From Pteria penguin (lineage: Eukaryota; Mollusca; Bivalvia; Pterioida; Pteriidae), in the NCBI GenBank assembly GCA_035048485.1, contig CM068590.1:14593798-14657797 (forward strand): a stretch of DNA of 64,000 nt. The letters run 5' to 3'. The position numbers and the translations under genes are program-made. The notes beneath the pieces were generated by a model, which was given only the letters and a program-made list of their open reading frames with translations, was not told the DNA's origin and did no database searches. Numbering within the stretch: the stretch's first letter is position 1; each line of letters opens with the position of its first letter. This document shows positions 46,198 to 56,429 of the stretch, in pieces.

Positions 46198-48840
46198 GGT
46201 TGGGACTAAAGGCCGAACCTAACGAACGTGTGGAACTTAGCCGAACCTAAGTTTATTTAAGCTATTTTTTAATATATTTAATTGATTTTTATGTTTTTGG
46301 ATGTAATGAAGTCATATCTAATCATTTCTACACCCCAAAATAAAAAAAAAATACCATATTAATTGAAATATAGCTTTATCACTTGTCGAACCTAACGATG
46401 GAACGTGTCGAGTCGAACTGGGTAACGTGTCGAACCTAAGCTTTATTTAAGCTATTTCTGAATACATTTAATTGATTTATTATATTAAATATTAAAATTT
46501 AGGTTAAATATACACACCGACCGAAATAAATAGCAGACATGTTTCATGGTAGGTTGTATTTCTGACCGTATATACTATATTCAATGCAGTAATTACGTTC
46601 CTTTTAAATCTACACTTGTAGCCTTAACTTGTACGTTGTAAGATCGACGAAAATGTATTTAAAGAGTGTTTCTTTTTTTTTTAATTTATAAATAGGAAAA
46701 GGACAATCGGGCAATATATTCGGATATGTACAAAATGACCGTAAATTAAGCATTATGAAAAACGTATGTGTATGCTACGCAGCTGATTATCGGCTTATAT
46801 ATGTACAGAATGCAGATGACCAATCCAGTGCTCTTAAAACATACAATCGCTTTTAGTCGTCGTGATAGATAATGTGTGTCAAAATGATATTAATCGCCTT
46901 CATTGAAATGTATCTAACATAGACTATATACGCGAGTCGCTAAGAAATTCTCTTACATCTTACATCTTGCGTTTTATCGGCCGTTTTCCCCACGTTAATT
47001 CGAATGAATTGTTTAATGGCCGTTGCCGGATGTTAATTAATTAAGATTGCCGTTACCGACCGTCACAGCGTGTGACAGGTATTTGCTGGTTTCACACGTT
47101 TTCATTCGGCAGTTGCATGATAAACTTGACATCCATTTTGCCGCGCACCCAGGTGATATTAGACGACATTCCTATGTAGCCATATATTTAGATGTCCAGA
47201 AATGTCATTGTTGCAATATAAGGACCCTTTTCAAATTATGTACAAGAAACAACACAATCGTTGTTATGGATGTAAGCACGGTTTAATTCCCCCATTATTT
47301 TCAAAGTAGAATATCTTTGAATAAAAAGATATCTAAATAAACAGCTATTTAGTGAGCCATCCCGATCTTTGAAAAGTAGAGCCAGAGCTGTAACCCTCAA
47401 TACCATCACCAAGTATATCCTTCAAAATGTCATGAAATATCTTCAATAACTGTAACGATAATTAACATTTCAGATTAATTTGATATTTCTTTTTAAAAAA
47501 TATAAAGATTTAAACAAAAGCTAGATCTATATACAGATATTAAACATTTATGTAGAATAAAAATGTGTACCAAAGAAAATAAAAAAGAATATCTAAATAG
47601 CAAAAGTATCCTAAGTTATACTAACCCTATATATTTGAGCATATTTTGGTAGAAATTCGGCAAAATGCTCCCTTGAACCCCCCCCCTCCCGCCCCCCCCC
47701 CCCCCCATTTTCCCGGCAAAGGGGGCGCTGGATCCGTCGCTGATAACACATAATTCATTGTAAAACAGATATATCTATACATGAGAGATATATATGTCTC
47801 TGTTGTAAAATAATTAATACTTATTCTATCTTTTGATAAACCACGATCGGCACCAGTGCACCCCCTGTTGAACATAAATAAAGAGATGCTTCATCCGAGC
47901 TGGGATACACAGCCGTATAACAATACTAATGGCATATTTTATGTCTTACGCCGCAATTATTTTTCATCAATATCATTTTAAATTTTCGCTTTTGAATGAA
48001 TGGGCCTTTCAAATTGTCTAACAAAATCGTTCAAATCTCGCGCCGCACGTGTAAATTTACAGAAAGGTCTATCTCAAATTATTTTATGATTTTATCCAAC
48101 AAATATCTTTGATTTGGTTGGTTGGTTGATTGGTGTTTTACGTCGCTTTCAACAATATTTCAGTTATATCGCGACATGGAAGCAGGAGGTTACCAACCTC
48201 TTAAACATAGTGGCGCAACCCGGGAATCGAACCCGGATCGTCGGCGCCGCAAGCCAAGCGCTTAACCACTACACCAAGCCTGCCCCTCAAATATCTTTGA
48301 ATATTGCCATTATCTTACAATATTTTAAGAATTAACAATAAGAATAAAATTCTTATTAGATCTATATTAATATGTGAAATATTGAAATAAATGATATATG
48401 ACTATCAACACTTTTCTTGATTCCAAGATGGCGCCGATCGACATGTACTTTATGTTGACAATTTTTAAAGGTATATTTCAGTTAATATTTTATATATTTT
48501 ATTTCGGGTGTAGAATTGGTTAGATATGCCCTTATTACATAAAGTGACATTAAAATCAATTAATTATATATAAATTTATTCAGAAATAGCTTAAATAAAG
48601 CTTAGGTTCGACACGTTACCCAGTTCGACTCGACACGTTCGATCGTTAGGTTCGACAAGTGATAACGCTATATTTCAATTAATATGGTATATCTTTTATT
48701 TTGGGGTGTAGAAATGATTAGATATGACTTCATTACATCAATAAACATAACAATAAATTAGATATATTAAAAATAGCTTAAATAAAGCTTAGGTTCGGCT
48801 AGGTTCGACACGTTCATTAGGTTCGGCCTTTAGCCCCATC
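46198..48840. mobile_element. Mutator-like element with about 280-bp terminal inverted repeats
   Basis: The left end (GTTGGGACTAAAGGCCGAAC) and the complement of the right end (GATGGGGCTAAAGGCCGAAC) begin inverted repeats that run to about 46480 and 48555. They contain internal repeats of GAACCTAAG and TTTAAGCTATTT. GGAAAAGGAAC occurs directly at both edges (46187-46197 and 48841-48851), an 11-bp target duplication. Removing the element and one copy of the duplication puts the hAT transposase halves in one frame. No transposase is recognised inside 2.64 kb, so it is non-autonomous. It carries a SINE (48113-48287) and one end of a CAGTGG-type MITE (about 47690-47745). Confidence 0.8.
48113..48287 (-). 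mobile_element. tRNA-derived SINE, copy B
   Basis: Perfect 13-bp target duplication CAAATATCTTTGA at 48100-48112 and 48288-48300. The minus strand starts with a tRNA-like head: box A TAGTGGTTAAGCGCTTGG and box B GGTTCGATTCC. It then has a body including GTTGAAAGCGACGTAAAACA and a CAACCAACCAA tail. The body differs from SINE A. Short relatives of the body occur at about 25897-25925 and 26430-26460. Confidence 0.9.
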
Positions 48841-51273
48841 GGAAAAGGAACATCGAGGATCATGGGAAGCATGACCGAGGATGGTTAGTTTTCGAGTCTG
48901 AAGAAGGTAAAATGCATTTCTCATATTGTCAGGATTACTGGGGTGACAAACTAGACTCTCTAAATGCCCAGACTAAGCCGTGGATGTCTGGCACAACCAA
49001 TTTTCAAGACTGATTCCTTGAAGACCCACGAGACTTCAAAGTTACATGTTGACAGTTCTCGGATTGCCCTTGGTAAGAAAAACCCTGAAAATGCCCCTGC
49101 ATCAATCGCAATAATGCAGCTCAATGCGCAACAAATACAGAGACTAAACATTCGCTTTAGAAATGCCCTGCAGTGGCAATGTTAGACAAATTGTTTAAGG
49201 ATTATGTATGGCTATGTAAGCTGGATAAGGCCAAGGGCCTTGATATAGGGAATACTTATGAAAACTACAGAGCTGGACGGACATTTACACACTTTATTTC
49301 AGAGGTGGAATCAAATAACACAACCCTACTTTTAAAGAAAGCAAAGTTTTTTTTTCTATCACAATTGATGGAGCCACAGGCTCCGGAGGTATGGATCAGG
49401 AATCTGTGTACATTCATGTGTGTATTGAGGGTGCGTTACAACAGCGGTTTCTACAGTTTCTTCATCCCAATAGCACATCATCTAGGGATATCTATAATTG
49501 ACTGTCTAGTATAGTTTGGAATCGATCCAAAAAAGATTGTTTGAATCACCAAAGACGGGGCGTCAAATATGATGAGAGTTCGTATTGGCCTATGTGCTCT
49601 TTTGAAAGAAGTTTCACCAAACATAATACCAATTCACTGTCTAGCCCATAGACTAGAGCTGGGGGTGAAAGAAGCAGCGAAAATTGCTGGGGGCAAATTG
49701 TATGACAGGATCATGACCATGCTAATAGGCCTCTACTATTTTTATAAGAGAAGTCCAAAGCAGGAAGAAGAACACCGTTTTAGGCTCACCATGTACCATC
49801 CCCAACCGGAGTAGGAGGCACAAGATGGGTGCCGTATACAATGAAAGCCATCACCATCTTTCGAAAGAGTTGCAGAGCTTTAACAGCGCAACTCGATACT
49901 GCTTCCCATAAAAACGCCAAGGCAAAGGGTTTGGTCAAGCTTGCCCATGGCGAAAATATTGTTGCCTACCTACTCATGGTTAAGGTTAGTGACATATTTT
50001 AATAAATATCAAAGACATCTACTGGTATGAATGATGGTAAAATTCAAGTAAAATACGTTCATATTTTAAAATTTGATATATATTCCAGAACCCTATCTGT
50101 CAATGACATGGTTGCCCAAGACTCCGAGAGTAGGTCCCACCTTGAAAAACGTATTCCTGCACTAGCTACTATGTGCCGTCACATACATGACGGGAATATC
50201 ATCAACTCACATGTACTGATATAACAAATACCCAGTCATTAATTGCAAAGATCCTTTGACTACAGACTATTACGGTGATATAGAAATAGTTTCGATAAAT
50301 TCGTTTCTAAAGGATGTCCTGACATCTGTTTCGAAGCTGTCACTGTATCTGCAGCGGGAGGAAACAACACTGGGTGATGCTCTGATGATGGTATCCTCAG
50401 CTATAGACCTCCTGTCCCCGGAGAGCATAGTGTAAGTACATGTACATAAAAGTAAACATCTACGATAATGCCCAAAGTTTCAAATTTGTATCAATTGCCT
50501 TGCTTGTGATGTCTCTGAAGTGCCATGACACGGACATTAATTGCTTACATGTAATAGTGTATAAAAAGTACCGGTACATGTTGTTATTGGAAAGGTACTA
50601 CAGGTAATGTCGGTGTATACAGCCCTTATGATATATGTGAATTTGATCAACTCCAGCGTCAGTGAGGAACTACAAGTACCTTGCAAGGATAATACGTTCC
50701 ACGTTAATGCCTTGCAAGGCACATCAACCGTGCATCATGATAAACTAGCAGCTGTAGTAAAGCAATGCTTATCCGAGAGATTTGATTTTCATAGGGAGGT
50801 GGTGGCTTGTACACGTTGTTTTAGTTTTTCCTCTTGGCCTGCTCCAAGTGATAAGGATGCAATTATTTGTGATATATTATTTTCACAACATAGAGTTGAT
50901 GTTTCCTGTTAGCATTATTTATTTACTAATTTGTTATGTTCTTCATTACTGCAACATTTTTTTTGTTTGTTTTATTTAAAATATCCAACATAATCTTGTT
51001 CCATTGCATGTTGTGTTCAGTATTGAATAACATCAAATCTAACATAGTTTCGTTATGAATATATAAACTTATAATATTAATAAAGACATTCAAATCAAAA
51101 TAGTTCCCTAAACTGAAATCATTTGAAATGCATAAATAAAATTACAGACTTTTATAATAAAATAAAAATATTTAAGTAAAAATGTACAATACAACATAAG
51201 ATTCTAAAATACTTACAATTGGCAAAAAGACAAGAGGAGTGAGATCTGACTCAGACGTATGACAAAACATTGG

Positions 51274-52030
51274 GCACCGCTAACGGGTGCATGATTCACC
51301 ATCATCATATTTTAATGTGGTCTACAAGCCACATCCTTTCATACACCATCAAAAGTTTTTTACCCCCTTTAGTTAAGGAGTTAAAGCCTGGAAAATTTTC
51401 CGACCCTGCCCATTTTCCCCCACCCCAGGGGCCTGACCCCAACTTTGAAACCCAAATGCATAACTACAAGCCACACCCTTTCATATGACACCATCAAAAG
51501 TTTTGTTCCCCATTTAGTTAAGGAGGAGGAGCTCGGACAAGCTTTTCTGACCCCACCCCAGGGTTCTGATCCCAACTTTGAAACCCACATGCACAACTAC
51601 AAGGAAAATCCTTTCATATGACACCATCAAAAGTTTTGTTTCCCCTTTAGTTAAGGAGGAGAAGCACGGAGAACCTATATGACCCCACCCATTTTCCCCC
51701 ACCCCAGGGGTCTGACCCCAACTTTGAAACTCACATGCACAACTACAAGCCACACCCTTTCATATAACACCATCAAAAGTTTTGTTCCCCCTTTAGTTAA
51801 GGAGGAGAAGCACGGACAAGCTTTTCCGACCCCGCCCATTTTCCCCCACACCAGGAGTCTGACCCCAACTTTGAAACCCACATGCACAACTACAAGCCAC
51901 ACCCTTACATATGACACCATCAAAAGTTTTCCCCCTTTAGTTAAGGAGCAGAAGCCCGGACAAGGATGGATGGACGGACAGACGGCAGCGGTATAGCATA
52001 ATACGCCCACATTTTTAAATGCGGGCGTAT
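51274..52030. repeat. 145-bp tandem array ending in a hairpin
   Basis: ACCATCAAAAGTTTT recurs at about 51346, 51491, 51623, 51769 and 51918. The units also share TTTAGTTAAGGAG, CCCAGGGGTCTGACCCCAAC and ACATGCACAACTACAAG. The array is preceded by GGGCACCGCTAACGGGTGC and ends with ATACGCCCAC (52001-52010) pairing with GCGGGCGTAT (52021-52030). ORFs through it on either strand are repeat artefacts. Confidence 0.85.
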
Positions 52031-52069
52031 AAAAACCCCAACACAGTAAATAAAAAAGTAACATAAATG

Positions 52070-52190
52070 ACGTCACAAAAATATTCGATTGTATAAGAGT
52101 TGCAGACCGACTTAGGACGGTCAGTTAAAATGACAAAAGTCAACTAACTGGTGTGGTTAACCGGTTTACGAGTGCCTACTTTCCCACTTA
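52070..52190 (-). mobile_element. Penelope-like 3'-tail fragment inside the hAT element
   Basis: CGACTTAGGACGGTCA, GGTGTGGTTAACCGGTTTAC and TTTCCCACT match the tail of copy 2 at 5100-5215 in the same orientation. Confidence 0.75.
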
Positions 52191-53547
52191 AAGAATCACT
52201 TTGCTCATGTTTATCAAATTTGTTCAAATCAGATTTTGGTAAAACAGAGATTGCTACCTTGGTGGACCACTTTAGGCTTACAGAGGAGAAGGACGAGATC
52301 ATCAGAGTGACAACTGCTGAAATGTATACTGTATCAAAGGTATTTTATTTGTTCATCAATCTGCTCCCTCAAATACTAAAACATGTACATCGGTTTCCTC
52401 TCATGTAACGTCCATGTAAGTTTTGATCCTTAATAACTTTGTATGATCAACATTTTCATCTTGTTTATCTAATCATTGATTTCCATATGTATGGTGGAGA
52501 AATAGCTAGTGTGACGTGTAGAGCAGTTGATGCTGCATTCAAGACCCATGGTGTCGCCAGTGTCTTGACTTTGGCAGACCTGGTGCTGAGTCTTCCCCCG
52601 ACATCAGTGTTCAACTAGAGGTCTTTCTCTCACATGAAACTCATCAAGACTGGTTGGTGTTAAGATATTACATTTTCATTACTGACAAATCACATACAAC
52701 AGTATGCTTTCTACAATGGAAATCTAGAGATAATTCTGTATTCATGCAGTAGTACTACATCATAATTTTTTAAAGAAATATTAATACCGAGTTCTAAATA
52801 TGTTTCAGATAAGAAGTCCAGAATGTTTTCAAAGACCTTGTCTGAGACTATGATCATAAAGGCAGAATCCCCAGGCATATAGGGATTTGATCCTTTACTG
52901 AAGCAATATCGCTCTGGATGGTAAATAACATAAAAATTTTAAGTTAAAACTGAATAATAAAAAATGACATAATTGTTTTTTGCATTACATGTTATATTAT
53001 TCTTATTATTATAACATTGTTATTATGAATAAGAAATAAATTATATGCTACTATTCACGAAACTTGAAGTGAACAAATCATTTATCTGTGGCTTGTAAAT
53101 GTTATTAAAGACCACACCCTTAGGAAGACAACGGAGGCCTGATTTTGCAAGATATACAAACACACAGAGCACAAAGCACAAGGACACCACACAGACGGTG
53201 ACAGAAGTATAGGCAGAAACACAGACATTAAATGAAGCAGAGACTTTGACTAGTACTACACAAGAGAACTACAGGGATGAAGTGGAAAGTGATGAATCAT
53301 ACACTGACAGTGACATCGAACAAAATGAAGTGGAAAATGCAAATCAAATTACACAATTTGTTTATGAAATTGAAAGAGAATATAACTGACAAATTAACTG
53401 GTTGGCATTTGTATTAAATTGAATGCTTTAAAATTAAGTTTTTTGTGCCTTTTTATTTTTGTTTATAGGAAATTGCTGAGGTGTATAGAAACTATAATTA
53501 CTGTAGACCGAAAGTCTATAGCATTTAAAAGTTAGTTTCGCACACTG

Positions 53548-54211
53548 GACTCAACCATAATTCATTGATTAACAAATTGCACAATATTGAGGAAACTTAA
53601 ATAAAACTTAAAGTGAGGGGTGTGGTACCTTGGGTCTGTATCTCGGGTATTCTTCTTGGATTTCTAGATGCTGAATATCTAATTATTATCAATTGATGAG
53701 TTTGGTAATACAATGTAAATTAATGATTATCGTAATTCTGGTCAGCCTGTGATGTGTTATGTAAGTCACCAGTATGGTCAAATTTTCATTTGTCATGACT
53801 TGACATCTGTGAATGGGAGCCCATATAATTTCAGCAGTAAAATACAGGAACAGTTATTGTCTTAATATGGCTACAAGATTATGAAGATAAAACCAGTCAG
53901 CGGCTGAGAAAATTATATGCTGAAAATTGTAAAATAAGCATTTATGACAAATTCTAGAGGAATCCTGACCGACAACTCCAGTTTATAAGCTACATGTTGG
54001 TGTAGATATGTGCATGAAAGTAGAAAAGTACAATTTGTGCAACATATTGAAGTGAAGATTTTCAGTATTTACCCTAGTCTGTTGTGTAAGGAAACTTTAA
54101 ACTGCAGTTGCAGTAGTAGGCTGGTTGAATTCGTGTTGTCATCTCGGTAAAAGTATACATGCATGTCTTTGTACGATTTGCACTGATGCATTCATTTTGT
54201 CATCTCCTTGA
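53548..54211. other. Intergenic or intronic, no gene seen
   Basis: Sequence to the right of the hAT end. No coding segment is recognised; if the DUF6589-like model is right it is intronic. Confidence 0.4.
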
Positions 54212-54500
54212 TCAGGAGATTGGGCAAGTTCTTTTGTCAAACAAGGTTTTAAAGTGGATTCTTCTTCCTCGGGCTGTTGACATCATGTATAATTGATTTA
54301 TTTCACCTTTTAATGTAACAATGTCTTTTTCCATGTTAATAACTTTCTCTATGGATCGGAAACATTTTATGCAAATCCCGTGACAACATTGTTCATCTTC
54401 GTTCACATGTAAATCATCGATGACCGAGCTCATTTTGCTTAATCGCTCATCTGTCAGCCTTAATTTGTGTTTGAAAATTTTAATGTCCCTTTTCCTACCA
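54212..54500 (-). pseudogene. Upstream exon of the DUF6589-like gene (cysteine and helical segment)
   Basis: The minus strand reads FKHKLRLTDERLSKMSSVID, then EDEQCCHGICIKCFRSIEKV and NMEKDIVTLKGEIN, then a basic end. A CxxC cluster followed by an amphipathic helix is the usual N-terminal layout in the DUF6589-like family. It lies on the same strand and upstream of the pieces at 45.6-42.5 kb, with the hAT element between them. Exon limits are not certain. Membership in that gene is inferred from order and family layout. Confidence 0.35.
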
Positions 54501-55019
54501 TATGTTATTTTTTGGTATGAAAAGGAAAAAGGGCAAAGGATACGATACACAATGAAATGCGGATGTATATACGCCGAGGTGTGTTTTTCATGGGCGCCGC
54601 CATTTTTGAACTTCTTACGTTCGGCACACCTCGTGCGCATTAGAGAATCCTGTTCCGATTTTATTCCTTCGATTTCTGTAGCGAGAAATTTGATTGGTTC
54701 AAGAGAAAAGTCATATGATTTGTCCTTTAAATGAGGTTTCGTTTGATCTTTATGCGACACGCAGTACAGGAGCAAAAAAATAAAAAAAAAAAAAAAGATC
54801 GAATTTAAATTGGATTGAAGCAATTTAGTTGCTTTAGAGCAATTTTACTACTTGAAACCTACCTTTTTAGCAGGGCATTCTATATATTACTGAACACTTT
54901 TAAAAGATATCGTATAGAAATACAGCAAATCTTGATAGTAGCCGACTGTGTCGAAGAGTAATGCAATGAAAAATACTTCAGTTATCGCCAGATTTATTTA
55001 GTTATGATGGAGGATTTTT

Positions 55020-55205
55020 ATTATTGTTTTGTTTATTTCGTTTTTGTTTTGTTTTTTTTTATTATTTTGTTTTTATTTTATTTTTTATTTGTTTATTTCA
55101 TTATTATTATTATTATTCATCTATTGATTTCTTTATTTATTTTTTAATTTTTTTTTTATTATTTTTTTTGTTGTTTTTTGGGGTTTTTTTTATTTTTTGG
55201 TTTTT
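55020..55205. repeat. T-rich low-complexity tract
   Basis: About 185 bases almost wholly of T with scattered A and G. The apparent Phe-rich ORF is an artefact. Confidence 0.9.
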
Positions 55206-55561
55206 ATAATAAAGTCAGACCATGCTAAACAACACAGAGAACATTACACATGTTTTCCTTCAGTGAAGCGATAAGGCAAAGGGAAGTACAAAGCCCCACA
55301 CCAATTTGTATCTTTGACGTTTGTATTGCCATGGGGAAACCTTAATTGTAGCGGAGGTATATGCCTCTGATCACTTATCAGTATCTTGTATTACTGACCC
55401 TGATATGCTTCAATGTGCTCCTGTTATATCCCGCGCAATTGGATAAAAGTGTATCACGTGTCATTCACTATTTACCGGTTTGCGGTTCCGTTCAGGCAAT
55501 GCCATGGTATTGACCAGTCAATAGTATCCAGAAGTATGTGACAACACAATAGAGGACGCAA

Positions 55562-56155
55562 ATGCTCAGAACGGAGGTTTGCGTCTTTAGGCAAGAACTA
55601 ACCTCCAGTTTAGAAGATAAAGGTGCACAAAAAAAGCTAGCAACAAAATATGTTGCCAGAGTATTTCATGAATACTGTATTGAGAGGCATGGCTACGCCA
55701 ATGAATATGTCATTAAAACCTTACAGGCAGAGAAAATGTATACACTTCTGCAGGTTTTTATGCAGAGGCAATGAATAAAAAAGTTGAGAAATACATGTAG
55801 AGCACCAAAGCACTGAGATCAAATAAGTAAGTAGTTTTTGATATTTGATTACGCCGTCGTTAATTTAAACTGGACAACTTGTTTTTCTCACCGATACGTC
55901 GTCTGATGGATTTTCCTCTGTCTTCGTTGCCATATGTTTTGAAATACAGCAAACTTCATTGCAATAAATTTATCATGAGCAAAGAGGATTATCTACATGT
56001 TTATATGACATTGATTAGTTTCTTTTCGTTACAATTCACGAAGAATTGGGGGAGCGTTTTGTTCTCTTTTTTAAGATATTTTCAAGATCTTCCGCAGAAC
56101 AGAGACTTCGACATCTTGGCCGGGGAGTATTTTGAAGATCATGCTAAAACTGCGA
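55562..56155 (+). pseudogene. Possible Bcl-2-like gene fragment
   Basis: Two open pieces. 55562-55760 reads KYVARVFHEYCIERHGYANE, which has the form of the BH4 helix (...Y...RGY). 55950-56155 reads SKEDYLHVYMTLISFF, then FTKNWGSVLFSFLRYF, then FDILAGEYFEDH, in the order expected for the helix before BH1, the BH1 NWG motif, and the helix preceding BH2. The BH1 glycine-arginine is not conserved (NWGS rather than NWGR), no BH2 follows, and the second piece is cut at 56156 by a SINE. I saw no clean splice junction between the pieces. Resemblance only; could be chance or a relic. Confidence 0.25.
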
Positions 56156-56417
56156 TTGATTGATTGATTGATTTTTGTTTTACGTCACACCAGGAATATT
56201 TCACGTATATGAAGACGGCATCTGCCTGATTTTGACCTTTGCAACGGACCCACCCGAAGCAGTGAGGGATCTTTAACGTGCCATGCATACCACGACACGG
56301 GGCCTCGGTTTTTACTGTCTCATCCAAAAGACATCACACCGGCATGACCAGAGCGGGATTCGCACTACGGCCTCCCGATCAGGAGTCCGACGCGATACCA
56401 ATAGACCACGCCGGCTT
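56156..56417 (-). mobile_element. tRNA-derived SINE, copy A2
   Basis: Bracketed by CTAAAACTGCGA (56144-56155) and CTAAAAATGCGA (56418-56429), a 12-bp target duplication with one difference. Body and tRNA-like head match copy A1 at 40176-40430; box B is mutated (GTGCGAATCCC). Confidence 0.85.
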
Positions 56418-56429
56418 CTAAAAATGCGA

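Larger units (their letters stand above)
46066..53389 (+). pseudogene. hAT transposase with TTF-type zinc finger, broken
   Basis: It starts at ATG 46066 (MSFLDRLKYVEGARPDMKW) and is cut at about 46198 by an insertion, resuming at 48841. There follow a TTF-like zinc-finger region (RGWLVFESEEGKMHFSYCQ; KTDSLKTHETSKLH, 48880-49045), the catalytic-core start (ITIDGATGSGGMDQ, near 49350), HCLAHRLEL (49635), GVGGTRWVPYTMKAI (49810), a helical insertion region (VSKLSLYLQREETTLGDALM, 50325) and a C-terminal dimerisation part (LADLVLSLPPTS, SFSHMKLIKT, 52570-52650). A SP..GFDP...W motif (52870) and an acidic tail end at 53389. Several frameshifts and stops (49015, 49340, 49810, 52615, 52878) kill it. 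It resembles the ZNF862/KIAA1586-like group. GT-AG-like gaps suggest it once had introns. Confidence 0.75.
45724..53546 (+). mobile_element. hAT DNA transposon, 7.8 kb, with nested insertions
   Basis: Perfect 16-bp terminal inverted repeats, AGTGTGCGAAACTAAC at 45724-45739 and its complement at 53531-53546. The flanking octamers AGACTCAT and GGACTCAA share six central bases, consistent with an eroded 8-bp hAT target duplication. Subterminal TAGACCGAA/TCTATAG motifs occur near both ends. The interior carries a hAT transposase reading rightward. Nested inside are a Mutator-like element (46198-48840), a 145-bp tandem array with terminal hairpin (about 51274-52030) and a Penelope-like tail fragment (52070-52190). 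Confidence 0.85.

Noticed and set aside
48200..48287. Possible tRNA gene on the minus strand
   Set aside because: Continuous with a SINE body and bounded by a 13-bp duplication.
51381..52076. Several 70-130 residue ORFs on both strands
   Set aside because: They are translations of the 145-bp tandem units and recur once per unit.
55024..55209. Phe-rich hydrophobic ORF that looks like a membrane protein
   Set aside because: Comes from a T-rich low-complexity tract.
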